From Branchiostoma floridae (lineage: Eukaryota > Chordata > Leptocardii > Amphioxiformes > Branchiostomatidae): a stretch of 64,000 nt of DNA. Below the pieces are notes generated by a model that searched no databases, was not told the origin of the DNA, and saw only the letters and a program-made list of their open reading frames with translations. A program made the translations under genes and the position numbers. The stretch is from NCBI RefSeq assembly GCF_000003815.2, contig NC_049985.1, forward strand, positions 21,284,888 to 21,348,887, in the 5' to 3' direction. Positions 34,480-45,620 of the stretch are shown here, piece by piece (position 1 is the stretch's first letter; every line of letters begins with the position of its first letter).

Positions 34480-34640
34480 GTGCTGGGAGATAATAGATGT
34501 GGAGGACACGTAAAAGATGAACATCTGGTCCACTATGTGGTTACCTGCTCTTTGTCTGATGGTTCTGCCACAACTAAAAAGGATGCAACTAACACCAAAC
34601 GCACGCGCCTGTCGCATGCAGAGACGTGGCAGAAATGTAC
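34480..34640 (-). repeat. Array core, C-type copy
   Basis: The minus frame CGRTIRQRAGNHIVDQMFIF runs on into YVSSTSIISQHLKN without a stop. This and the copy at 41905 suggest which of the competing frames might be the ancestral coding one. Confidence 0.55.
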
Positions 34641-35004
34641 ACGACGGAAATGAAAAGGCGGCACAACGGCAAAACAATGCAGAACTATTTTTTCAGCTTT
34701 TATTCGTCTAATTGATGTTGAGAAATTTTGTCAGCCTGTGGAGACATTTTCGGGTATTATTGTGAATATAATATTTTTAAATGTTTTCAACTAAAGTTGG
34801 TCGATCTGCGCTTGTGTGCACCCTCTTTCCGGTCCGTGTTCGGGGCGGTGCAGTACGCAGAGGACACGCAGGGTGTACGTACGGGATACGCAGGGTCTGC
34901 AAGTTTTGTCTACTTTCACAGACCTTCCATGCCTTTCAAAAGGATACAGCAATATATACAGCAAAAGAAATAAGTAAACATAGATGTACATAGCCAAACG
35001 TGTC

Positions 35005-35140
35005 TAGAAAGCAACACCGATTGGGAAGGCGAGACTTTTCAACGCTGTTATTGCTGCGAAATGATGTCACCCACAACAAAGAGTTATGACAGTAACACCA
35101 AACGCACGCATTGGCCCCTTGCACAGACGTGGCAGAAATG
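35005..35140 (-). repeat. Array core fragment
   Basis: A shortened core in which the donor side and the middle are deleted, so 'AGAAAGCAACACCGATT' joins 'GAGACTTTTCAACGCTG'. Confidence 0.55.
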
Positions 35141-35196
35141 TACCTGACAGAAGTGAAAAGGCGGCACAACAATCACAGATAATCTTTCAGCTTTTA

Positions 35197-36085
35197 TTAC
35201 CTTCGCCAAGAAGGTTATATTTTGGGTAGCGTTTATGTGTGTGTATGTTTGTAGGAAAACACCATAACTCAAGAACGCCTGCATGGATTGTATTGATATT
35301 TGGTATGTGGGTAGGTCTTGATGAGACCTGAAAATGATTAGATTTTGGGTCCCCTAGCAACTTGTTACGGTACTGCAGCGGAACTTCCTGGTTTCATATC
35401 TCAAGTTCTGAACATGCTGCAGCTATCATTTTGTAGTGGTAAACAGCTCTCGATGCCGAAAGAAAGTGGTGTATGTTTGGGCCCCCTGGCGGCTTGTTTT
35501 GGAACTGCAGGGCTGGTTTAGTGTCAGACTTTAAAAGGGAATAACTCAAAAAGGGGTTAACAACTTGTTATGATTTTTGGTATGTAGATAGCTTAAGTGA
35601 TGCTTCATATAAGGAAATATTCATTATGCAAATTGGTATCTAATTTGCATAATTAATTAGGAAATTTTATGAACACGCTCAGTTCCATCGTGGGACCATT
35701 GCAACGTGTGACATTTGTAACTGAGAAGGAGAAGAATATTGATTGATATATATTATGCAAAATAAAGACCTAATTTGCATAATTAATGAGAAAATGTTAT
35801 AATTTCATTGTGGTAAATGACAGTAACTTCTTACTTGTTGCATTTGCAGATGAACATCGTTGAACATCAATTATGCAAATGAGATCCTCATTTGCATGAA
35901 TCATCAGAAAATGCGATAAAAGCCTTTTTCTCAACATAGATTGTGTACGTCTGGTGTCTGGTAGAGGAGATAATCAACTGATATAATTTATGCAGATGAG
36001 AACCTTATTTGCATAATTAATGACGAACAATTAAAACAGCAGTTGTAAAGAAAGGTAGGATTATTTGGCGAAGGTATGGGGTCGT
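35197..36085 (+). mobile_element. CTTCGCC-ended dispersed element, most complete copy
   Basis: It starts ACCTTCGCCAAGAAGG and ends near TTGGCGAAGGTATGGGG, so the termini are short inverted repeats (ACCTTCGCCAA). It interrupts 'CAGCTTTTATT(CGTC)', which resumes around 36087. The right half has repeated 'ATTTGCATAATTAATGAG'-like segments alternating with longer spacers. No coding capacity was recognised. Relatives: 15008-15325 with 21108-21205, and 905-1300 with 1-300. Confidence 0.7.
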
Positions 36086-36742
36086 GGAACTCTAGTTAGT
36101 CTTTCTTTAGAGTATTACTAGTTTTGGTTGAATTGATCGTGACAGTTTTTGTCAACATATGGATGCATTTTCGAGTAGAATTGTGAATGTGAACTTTTTG
36201 TTTATCTTAAAACAAAGTTAATGAAACTATACTTATCAATTCATAACGGAGTTTTCAAGATGAATAAAGGGCGTTAATAGCAGTCTATAGGCACCTGTAT
36301 TTAGCATTGAGGAAACAAAGCAAAAAAAAAGTGCTGGCCAACCTCGATCTTTGGTCAATGTAAACAGGACATCGTTTTTAGTTTGTTTCTACCAAGGACA
36401 TTTTTCAACTACCTAGTAGCCATACTCTAAATTTATACATGTACTGAACATACAGAGATAATTTTGATGATTGGCTTCAAACCTCTCCTTGCTACTTAAT
36501 CATTAATCCCAAGCAAATTTGTCCGTAAGAATATATGACTCTGAAAGTCGGTCTGTTAGTGCCTTCACCCTCTTCCCGGCCAGGGATTTTGGACAGTTCT
36601 GTGTGCAGGGGGTGTCTTTTGGGCAAACATGTGTTCTACCATCATAAATCTGTGTAGCGAAGGATGCAGAAATAAGCAGCAGCTGAGCTCAACAAACATT
36701 GATGTACACGGTCAAAGATTACTTGTAGAAAGCAGCGCTAGA

Positions 36743-37115
36743 GGGCAGCTACATGTATCTTACCTGGGTGCTAAATACTGTCGGTTCCGTTCGCTAGATG
36801 TCGGACAATCTTGCGGACAATCTCGACCTGAAGTCAATGACAGGCATTCTTACCACTGACGGTAGAAACTAGATTTGGAGGACCTGGACAAGTTGAAAAC
36901 CTGGTCTACAGTCTATTACGTGTTATTTGTCCCAGTAATCTAATATATCATGGCCAACAGAGTGCACGATATCGATGTCCCTGTCATGTAAATCAGTCGA
37001 TGGTACTTTTCAACGCTATAGTTGGTGCAAAATGATGTCACCCACAACAAAGAATATTGACATCCCCAGCAAACGCACGCACCGGTCGCAGGCAGAAAAA
37101 AAAGTGGCAGAAATG
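36743..37115 (-). repeat. Array core copy, donor intact
   Basis: Donor CACCCAG|GTAAG near 36760. The core is more diverged than others (for example 'GTGCACGATATCGATGTCCC'). Confidence 0.6.
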
Positions 37116-37915
37116 TACGTGACAGATTTAAAAGGCGGCACAACAATCATAAACAATCTTTCAGATTTTCCTTGTCCTTTTTAGTGGAATTGTAAGTTCT
37201 TTTTTATTTCATAGTTACAGTTCGTGTCAACAGCTGGAGACATTTTTTGTATAATTGTAAATGTAATGTAGACACAGGCCTCTGTGCTTACAAAAAAACT
37301 GCATGATCATTTATGGCACCATAAAACTGCTGCAGTATTTTGGCAAACTTCAACCTTTGGTCAATGTAAACAGGACATGTTTTTTGTACCAAGGACACTT
37401 TATTCTACTAATAGCCATGCTTCGATAGATGTAATGAATAAAAATAAATTCTCTTACTGATTAGGTTAAAAATTCTAGTTGCTACTTAATCATTTGTCAC
37501 AAACGAAGCTGTTCGTAAGAAGATACATAAGTTTGAAAGTTGGTCGGCGCGTGCCTGCAGCGTCGACTCGGTCAGGGTTATTTTACGGTCCTGTGCGCAC
37601 GGTGTGCGGGCGCGTCTTTGCGACAAACGTGGTAGAAATAAAAGTGTAATACAACGGCACAAACGATCATTATTTTTACCTTCAGAAAAGGAAAAGTTGG
37701 TCTTCACGCGTGTGTACCCAGGTTCGGGGTTTTGGACAGATATTCTGTACGCAGGTTGCGCGGGCGAGCGCGCCTTCGGTGCAAACCTTGAGATAACTTG
37801 AAATATGGGGTCCACTATGGTCACAAACCTGTCATCTCTCGGAAAGAATACAGCAATAAGCAGCAGTTGAGCATTCTCCTACACGGTGAAACGTTTCTTT
37901 GCACAAAGTAACGCC

Positions 37916-38260
37916 AGTGGAAAACTATCTTACCTGATTGGTAAATACAACCTGACAATCTTTTGGACGATCTCGACTTGAAGTCACCGACAATCACTTG
38001 TACCAGTGCCGGGAGAAACTGGATGTGGAGGACCAGGACAAGTTGAAGACCCGGTCTACAGTTCGGTACGTGTTGTTTGTCCCAATATTCTATAACATAC
38101 TGCGCAACAGAGTCCACGATGCCAGTTTCATAAAGATTGATCAAGGGGACATTTCAACGCTGTGATTGGTGCAAAATGATGTCACCCACAACAAAGAATG
38201 TTGACATCCACAGCAAACGCACGCACCGGTCGAATGCAGAGACGTGTCAGAAATACACCT
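37916..38260 (-). repeat. Array core copy 16, donor intact
   Basis: Donor CAATCAG|GTAAG. The minus frame YETGIVDSVAQYVIEYWDKQ is open for 107 codons (38144-37821), reading past the donor. Confidence 0.6.
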
Positions 38261-38952
38261 GATGAATTTTTAAAAAGCAGCACAACAATCATGGACAATA
38301 TTTCAGCTTTTATTGGTTATTTTGAATAGGATTACTAGTTTTGTTTTAATTGTTTTTGTGACAGTTTTTGTCAACATGTGGATGCATTTTTCGAGTATAA
38401 TTGTGAATATAATGAAATCTTTTTTGTGTATACTCGAATAAAGTTTAAGAAACTATACTTAGCATAATGGAGGATTCAAGATTAATTAAGGGCATTGATA
38501 GATGATGTATAGGAATCTGTATTCATCGGTGATGAAATATAGCAGGATATAACTGCTGCAATATTGTGGCCAACCTCAACCTGTGGTCACTGTAAACAGG
38601 ACATCGTTTTTATTTTGTTTCTAACAAGGACATTTTAATCTACATATTAGCGATGTTTTACTGCATGTTATAAATATGCGGAAAACCTATTAGTGATTGT
38701 GTTCAAACCTCTCCTTGCTATACTTAATCACTTATGACAAAAGAAGCTGTTCGTAAGAAGATGCATGGTTTTGAAAGTTTGTCTGCGTGTGTCTCCAACC
38801 ATGTCTCGGCCAGGGGTTTTGGACAGTTCTGTAAGCAAGGGACGCGGGCGCGTTTTTGGAACAAAAATCATCGTAAGGATACAGCAATAAGCAGAAGTAA
38901 AACTCAACAAACATTGGTGTACACGGTCAAACGTTTGTAGAAAGTAGCGCTA

Positions 38953-39364
38953 GTGGAAAACTATCTTACCTGGGTGCTGAATACAATCGATATGGTTCGC
39001 TAAAGATCGGACAATCTTTCGGACATTCTCGACCTGAATCCAAGTCCCCGACAGTCAATCTTACCAGTGCTGAGAGAAACTGGATGCAGAAGACTAGGAC
39101 AAATTGAAGACCAGGTCTACAGTTTGGTATGTGTTGTTTGTCCGAGTGTTCTAAAATATATTGCGCAACAGAGTCCACGATGCCCGTATCATGCGGGTTA
39201 GTCGATTGTACTTTTCCATGCTGTGATTGGTGCAAAATAATGTCAGCCAAAATAAAAAAAAATCGTGGCATCCACAGCAAACGCACGCAACCAGCCGCAT
39301 ACAGAAACGTGGCAGAAATGTACCCGACAAAAGTAAAAAAAAGCAGCACAATAATCATGGACAA
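38953..39364 (-). repeat. Array core copy 17, longest minus-strand frame
   Basis: A 132-codon frame from 39364 covers FFILADIILHQSQHGKV, TGIVDSVAQYILEHSDKQH and PKDCPIFSEPYRLYSA up to the donor CACCCAG|GTAAG. It is nearly identical to the copy at 12838, which carries the same open frame. Confidence 0.6.
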
Positions 39365-40051
39365 TATTTCTGCTATTATTCGTCTTTTTAAAGAGGATTA
39401 CTAGCTTTGCTTGAATAGATAGTGAAAAATTTTGTCAACATGTGGACACATTTTCGAGTACAATTGTGAATGTAATGTAATGTAAGCTTTTGTGTATTCT
39501 CAAATAATAATGCTTGAAAAACTAAGCATAGCAAAACGTACATTCAAGGTTAATAAAGGGCATCAATTGCAGATTCATAGGCTTCAATATTTACAGTTGA
39601 TGAAACATAGCAGGATATATCTGTTGAAATATTTTGGCCAACCTCAACCTCTGGTCACTGTAAACAGGACATTGTTTTTATTTTGTTTCTACCAAGGACA
39701 TCTTATTCTACCTATTAGCGATGATTTCATGCATGTCAAAAATATATAGAAAACCGTTCAGTGATTTTGTTCAAACCTCTCCTTCCTACAGAATAATTCA
39801 TCACAAACGGAGTTGTTCTTAAGATGATGCATGATTTTGAAAGTTGATCTGCTTGTTTCTTCAACCATGTCCCTGCCAGGGGTTTTGGACAGTTCTGTAT
39901 GCAGGGGACACGGGCTGGCGTGTCGTTGGTACAAACATTTGTTCTACCATCACAAACTTGTCATGTCGAGCGAAGGATACGGCAATAAGCAGCTGTAGAG
40001 CTCAACAAGCATTGGTTTACCCGGTTAAACGTTTGTAGAAAGCAGCGCTTG

Positions 40052-40370
40052 CAGGCAACCATCTTACCTGGGAGCTAAATACAGTGGTGTCACCGGCAGT
40101 CAATCTTAACAGTGCCAGGGAAAAATGAATGTGGATGACCAGGACTTAACTGAAAACCTAGTCTACAGTTTGGTACTTGTTATTTATCCCAGTATTCTAA
40201 AATAAACTGCACAGCAGAGTCCACGGTGTACGTATTATGTAGATTAATCAAGGGCGCTTTACTACGCTGTGATTGATGCAAAATGATGTCACCCACAACA
40301 GAGAATATTGACATCCACAGCAAACGCACGCACCGGTCGCATGCAGAAATGTGGCAAAAATGTAACTGGC
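40052..40370 (-). repeat. Array core copy 18, shortened type
   Basis: The counterpart of 25860 in block A, with the same internal deletion. Donor TCCCAG|GTAAG. Confidence 0.6.
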
Positions 40371-40563
40371 AGAAATAAAAGGCAACACAACAATCATAAA
40401 CAATCTGTCAGCTTTTATTCGTCAATGTTAGATGACTTGTGAGTTTTCTTTGAATTTATAGTTTCAGTTTTTGTCAATATTGGAAGTTTGTAGGCCTAGA
40501 GATCTGTCTTTACCTATGATTATAGCACAGTAACACCGCTGCAATATTTTTCGCCGACTTTAA

Positions 40564-41505
40564 CCCTCATCCGACCGTATGGGGTCATTTTTGACCCCAG
40601 GCGTATATTTTAATCTGCCATAGCAACATTTTTCATCAGAGAAAAAATTCCTTCTATGAATTTGTTTGTATACATGTCTTACAACATCTACCAATTTTTC
40701 GCCGAGTTTTGCCCATTATTGTATAAGCTATACTTGAAAGTTTGTGTCTTGTTCGGTGGGGTCAAAAATGACCCCAGCCAATTATGAACCATTAATTACA
40801 TAAATATCAAGATATTTCAATAAAATAAAAGGCATTCCTCATTATTGCTATTGCAGCAACAGGTTATAGTTGCTTAGATGAGTAAACACCGAATATTTTG
40901 AAAGAAATGTAGTATTTTAGTGTAAAACACAGTTTTTCGACATTCTGCATAAATTATGATAATACGCACTAATTAACTATGCTAATGAAAGTGAAAATGT
41001 TTCTAATTAATTAAAAAAACAATATATGGACAGAATGTGCAGAAGGAACCTACAAGAAAGATCTTTGCGGGAAAATAGACAAGAGTTATTGTATGTATGT
41101 GTTTAGATGGCGGAATATGGTGCATAATTAAGTAATAAATTCGTTAATTTTCACAAATATTTTATTTTTTCTTGTTAAATAACATTATTATGCTATCAGC
41201 ATTATTGCATCATCACAATTATTGTTTAGAAATTGATAAAACAAAACATTGTTTAAGTAAGTTTAGTATGGTAGATTTTCAGAGCAAATGTTGGTTTTCC
41301 TCATTTTCTGCATAAATTATGATAATGAGTAATAACTACTGACACCAAAACTTGTCAAAATATTTTTCATAGGTTAGTGAAACAGTAAATACATAGAAAT
41401 GACAAAATAAGTCAGCAGAAATATGTCTATGAGCAAAACAAAATGGGGTCAAAAATGACCCCATACGGTCAGATTCGTCGTAAAAATGTAACGGTCGGAT
41501 GAGGG
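40564..41505. mobile_element. piggyBac-like MITE, 942 bp, TTAA target
   Basis: The termini are CCCTCATCCGACCG and its exact complement, each abutted by TTAA (40560-40563 and 41506-41509). TTAA duplication together with CCC/GGG ends is the signature of piggyBac-type transposition. A second, internal inverted pair GGGTCAAAAATGACCCC lies near both ends and once near 40755. No transposase frame is present. The empty site in block A (26396-26412, GACTTCAACATTTGGTC) confirms the ends. Confidence 0.9.
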
Positions 41506-41923
41506 TTAACATTTGGTCGAAATAAACAGGACATAGTTTTTTTCTACAAGACACATTATATTCTCCCTGATAGCCATGCCTTGATGCATGTAATGAACAT
41601 ACAAAAATCCTTCTAGTGATTGGGTTAAAACCTCTAGTTGCTAATTAATCATTTATTCATACTGAAATTGCCCGTAGAAAAATGCGTGACTTCGAAAGTT
41701 GGTCTCCGCGGGTGTCTGCACCCTTTTCCCTGTCAGGGGTTATGCCTTATGGACGGGGATGCCCGCACGCATCTTTAGGAGAAATCTGGCTAGCAGATGG
41801 TCTGACATTGCAAACCAGGTGTGTCTTGGGAAGGATAATCGATCAGTAGCAGAGCTCACCAAACATGGAAGTAGACAGTCAAACGTTTGTAGGAAGCAGC
41901 GCTGGTGGTGAAACTAACTCACC

Positions 41924-42097
41924 TTATTGCTAAATACAATTGGCACGGTTCGGTACGGTCGGACAATCTTCAGGACAATCTTTTGGACAATCTCGGTCTG
42001 ATAGATAAGAAATGTGTAGGACCTGTAAAAGATGAACATCTTGTCCACTATGTGGTTGCCTGCTATGTGTATGATGGTTCCACCACATCTAATAGGG
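41924..42097 (-). other. Best-preserved exon candidate of the array
   Basis: On the minus strand a 174-bp segment is bounded by acceptor GTTACTTTCAG (ending at 42098) and donor AAG|GTGAGT (intron from 41923). One frame is fully open: it starts with RCGGTIIHIAGNHIVDKMFI and ends with PYRTVPLYLAI. The length is a multiple of three and the first and last partial codons fit (1 and 2 nt), so such an exon could be duplicated or skipped without a frameshift. I do not recognise the protein. Chance openness over 57 codons is roughly one in fifteen per frame, so the case rests on the two splice sites as well. Other copies break this frame. Confidence 0.35.
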
Positions 42098-42407
42098 CTG
42101 AAAGTAACAGCTAACGCACGCGCTGGACGCCTGCAGAGACGTGGCAGAAATGTACACGACGGAAATAAAAAGACGGCACAAGTATCTTTCAGCTTTTATT
42201 CGTCTAATTTTAAAGGAATTGAGAAATTTTGTCAGCCTGTGGAGACATTGTCGGTATGATTGTGAATGTAATGAAATTTTTTCTATGTTTCCTGATAAAG
42301 TTGGTCGATCTCCGTGTATGTGTTTGCACCCTATTTCTGGTGCGTGCTAGGGACGGTGCAGTACGCAGTGGATGCCGGCGCGTGTACGGGGCGTTTGTAG
42401 AAAGCAG

Positions 42408-43660
42408 CGCTAGTGGGTGGATATCTTAAGGTGGGCTCCCACTGCACTCGCGTCACGCTTGCGTCGCTTCGGGGTTCGACAACGCAGACGTGACCCCGCG
42501 GCACCTAGAGGTGACGCGAGCGCACCTAGAGGTGACACAAGCAAACCTAGAGGTGACACAAGCAAGCGCGACGTTTTTTGGGAAGTTTAAAAAAAACGCA
42601 AGTGGCAAGATGACCCAACAGTGACCCAAGAGTGACACAACAGTGACCCAAGAGTAACACAACAGTGACACAATAGTGACGCCAACATGTCTTCAACAGT
42701 ATCAAGGCTATATTTTGTCTATTTTGCACCAAGTATCAAAAGTAAACATCATTTTATTATTGAAAAGCTATTTTGGATACATTTTGGATATCATTTTACA
42801 GCGGTTTTTCAGTTACAACAGTGACCCAAGAGTAACACAAGAGTAACACAACAGTGACACAACAGTGACGCCAACATGCCTTCAACAGTATCACGGTTAT
42901 ATTTTGTCTATTTCCTATTAAAACGTAGGAAGATTTTTCATTTGTGAAATATGAAAATTAACACACACCATTACACATACTTGTTGCAAAACACATAAGC
43001 GATGGAGTCAAATCTGGTGTATGGTTCGTGTCCATTCATTTGGGTTACTTCTTTTACTGTAAAAGTCTTTCAAGGTTATCATATAACATAAGTAACATTC
43101 ATAAGCATAAGCATCATCACAAGGGAAGTTGTTTCATTATAAATCTCATTTTTAGGGATTTTCATCATTTTACAGTGATTTTTCATACATTGACAACGCT
43201 GCGACTTCCGATAACCTGTCCATTTAGTCTAGAAACGCAACAGTGACCCCTGTCAGTGGGAGCGCAACAGAAAATCGGCGGAAATAACACAACAGTGACA
43301 CAATGAACGAACCCCGAAGCGACGCAAGCGTGACGCGAGTGCAGTGGGAGCCGACCTTTACTTGGGTGCTGAATACAATCGACATGGTTTGCTAGATGTC
43401 GGACAATGCTTCGGAAAATCTCGACCTGAATTCAAGTCAGTGACAGTAAATCTTACCCGTTCTAAAAGGAACTGGATGCAGAAGACTAGGACAAATTGAA
43501 GAACAGATCTAGTACGATATGTGTTGTTTGTCCGAGTTTTCTGAAATATATTGCACAACAGAGTCCATGGTGCCAGTCTTATGTGAGAACCGTGGCACAA
43601 CAGCAAACGCACGCTCCCAGCCGCATACAGAGACGTGGCAGAAATATACCCGACAAAAGT
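42408..43660 (-). repeat. Array core copy split by a MITE
   Basis: The copy reads 'GTGGATATCTTA' up to 42428 and resumes 'CTTGGGTGCTGAATAC' at 43361. The insertion falls within the splice-donor sequence itself and destroys it. Confidence 0.75.
42429..43357. mobile_element. Harbinger-like MITE, 929 bp, TTA target
   Basis: Terminal inverted repeats of about 49 bp begin AGGTGGGCTCCCACTGCACT on the left and AGGTCGGCTCCCACTGCACT on the right complement, then continue nearly identically to CTTCGGGGTTCG. TTA is duplicated at 42426-42428 and 43358-43360. The inside has tandem 'CACCTAGAGGTGAC' and 'GTGACACAACA' repeats and no coding frame. Family by TSD and TIR style: PIF/Harbinger. Confidence 0.85.
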
Positions 43661-44377
43661 AAAAAAAAAGTAAGCAGTACAAGAATCATTGTCTATATCT
43701 CCACTATCATTCGTCTTTTTTAAGAGGATTGGAATTTTTGCTTGAATTGATAGTGAAAAATTTTGTGAACATGTGGACACATTTTCGACTATAATTTTGA
43801 ATGTAATGTAAAATTTTGTGTATTATGAAATAGAGTTTTAAAATATTATACTAAGTATAACGCGGCATACCAAATTGATTAAGGACACCAAAGGCTGCCT
43901 GTAAATACAGATGTATAGGTGTCTGTATTTACAGGTAATTAAACATAACAGGATATGAATGCTGCAATATCGTGGTCAACCTCAACCTTTTGTCACTGTA
44001 TACAGAATATCTTTATTCTAACAAGGACATTGTATTCTACCTATTTGCGATATTTTGACGTACGGAATGAATATACAGAAAAAAATGTTTAGGTATTGTG
44101 CTCAAACCTTTTCTTACCACTTAATCATTTATCACAAGCGAAGTTGCCTGTAAGAAGATACATGACTTTGGAAGTTGGTCTGTGTGTGCCTTCAACCTTC
44201 CGTGTTTTGGACGGTTGTCTATGCAAGGGAGACGGGCAGGCACGTCTTTGTGACAAACATTTGTTCTACCACCAAAGACCTGTTATGTCTCGCGAAGGAT
44301 ACCGCAATAAGCAGAAGTAAAGTTCAACTAACATTGATGTACACGGTCAAACGTTACTTTGTAGAAAGCAGTGCTAG

Positions 44378-44772
44378 TGGAAAACTATCTTACCTGGGTG
44401 CTGAATATAGTCGGTACGGTTCGCTAGAAACTTTTTGGACAATCTTGACCTGAAGTCACTGACAGTCAATCTTACCACTGACGGAAGAAACTGGATATGG
44501 AGGACCGGGACCAGTTGGAGACCCGGTCTATAGTTCGGTACGTGTTGTCTGTCCGAGTGTTCTAAAATATACTGCGCAACAGAGTCCAGGATGCCCGTAT
44601 TATGTAGATTGATCACGGGGACTTTACTACGCTGTGATTGGTACCAAATTATGTCATCCACAACAAAGAATGTTGACATCCCCAGCAAACGCACGCATCG
44701 GCCGTATGTATGCAGAGACGTGGTAGAGATGTACGTGACAGATTTAAAAGGCGGCACAACAATCATAAACAA
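44378..44772 (-). repeat. Array core copy, last complete
   Basis: A 132-codon minus frame (from 44772) contains FVVDDIIWYQSQRSKVPVIN and TGILDSVAQYILEHSDRQH and reads through the donor CACCCAG|GTAAG into KIVFH. It is diverged from the others, so the open frame is not just recent copying. Confidence 0.6.
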
Positions 44773-45366
44773 TCTTTCAGATTTTATTCCTCCATTTTAT
44801 TGCAATTGTAAGGTATGGAGACATTTGTTTCATATTATTTCTAAATGCAATGTAGATAATGCCTACCTCTGTAATTACCTAAAACTATTGTATGATCAAT
44901 CAATGCACCATAAAACTGTTGCAATATTTAGGCAAACATTAACCTTTGGTCAATGTAAGCAGGACATGTTTTTCTACCAAGGACACTACATTTTACAAAA
45001 GCCATGCTTTGATGCATGTGAATATACAGAAATTATCTTAATGATTGGATTAAAAATTCTAGTTGCTTCTTACTTAATCATTTATCACAAATGAAGCTGT
45101 TCGTAAGAAAATAGATGACTTTGATTGTTGGTCTGTGCGTGCCTACAGCCTTGTCACGGCCAGGATTTTTTTACGGTTCTATGCGCAGGGGTGCGAGCGC
45201 GTCTTAGGGAAAAATGTGGTAGAACTAAAAAAGTAACACAACACAACACAGCACAATACAAACACTTCACAGAAGGGTAACATGGTGTCCTTGCGCAGTT
45301 TTCTCTTCTTCTCCAAGCAAATAAGACATAAGACACTGCACTTTGGTCTTTTTGACCCATATAGAC

Positions 45367-45462
45367 ACTAACTCACTCACTCACTCACTCACTCACTCAC
45401 TCACTCACTAACTCACTCACTCACTCACTCACTCACTCACTCACTCACTCACTCACTCACTC
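45367..45462 (-). repeat. (GAGT)n microsatellite, LINE tail
   Basis: About 24 CACT units on the plus strand with one interruption. On the minus strand they follow directly after the stop of a LINE C-terminus, so they are best read as that element's 3' repeat tail. Confidence 0.85.
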
Positions 45463-45620
45463 CGGCGAGCTCGCTCGGAATCTCCACATAACTAGTTTCA
45501 TCCACCCCTCTCTGTCATCCATCGCTGCGGGAAGTTTCTGCAGGTCCAAACCACTGTGTTCAGCAAGCTGCTTAGTGTACGACTTCCGTGGCTCGGATTC
45601 CCCATAACAGTTTGTGCACT
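45457..45620 (-). pseudogene. LINE ORF2 C-terminal tail
   Basis: The minus frame reads PRKSYTKQLAEHSGLDLQ, then LPAAMDDREGWMKLVM and RFRASSPE-stop. The pattern '(G)RP..Y..QL..D(T)G....L..AM.DR..W..LV' is the C-terminal tail found after the reverse transcriptase of many metazoan LINEs (RTE or CR1-like). Upstream the frame breaks near VHKLLWG. The 45640-45850 stretch holds nothing else recognised. Confidence 0.7.

Larger units (their letters stand above)
37300..41782. repeat. Higher-order block B of the array
   Basis: The counterpart of block A, offset by 14.18-14.19 kb, including the extra GC-rich block and the terminal 'GTTATGCCTTATGGACGG' (26638 and 41738). It differs from A by the piggyBac-like MITE at 40564 and by lacking the LINE. 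Confidence 0.8.
4895..45300. repeat. Tandem array of a ~1.05-kb unit, about 22 copies
   Basis: A unit of about 1.03-1.1 kb recurs head to tail. Reading on the plus strand each unit has: (1) GGAAAACTATCTTACCTG, which on the minus strand is a consensus splice donor CAG|GTAAGATAG; (2) a core of about 300 bp with 'CTGGATGTGGAGGACCAGGA', 'CAACAGAGTCCACGATGCC' and 'GTGATTGGTGCAAAATGATG'; (3) 'AGCTTTTATTCGT' and 'TTTTGTCAACATGTGGACA'; (4) 'CTCAACCTCTGGTCACTGTA'; (5) 'GTTCGTAAGAAGATGCATGA' and a GC-rich block ending in 'ACAGTTCTGTATGCAGGGGA'. Net spacing between donors, once later insertions are removed, is about 1007-1100 bp (for example 11805 to 12840, 23737 to 24768, 37918 to 38955). Short open frames occur on both strands of the core, but they are broken differently in different copies. 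The unit could be a duplicated exon plus its introns, or a satellite. Confidence 0.85.
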
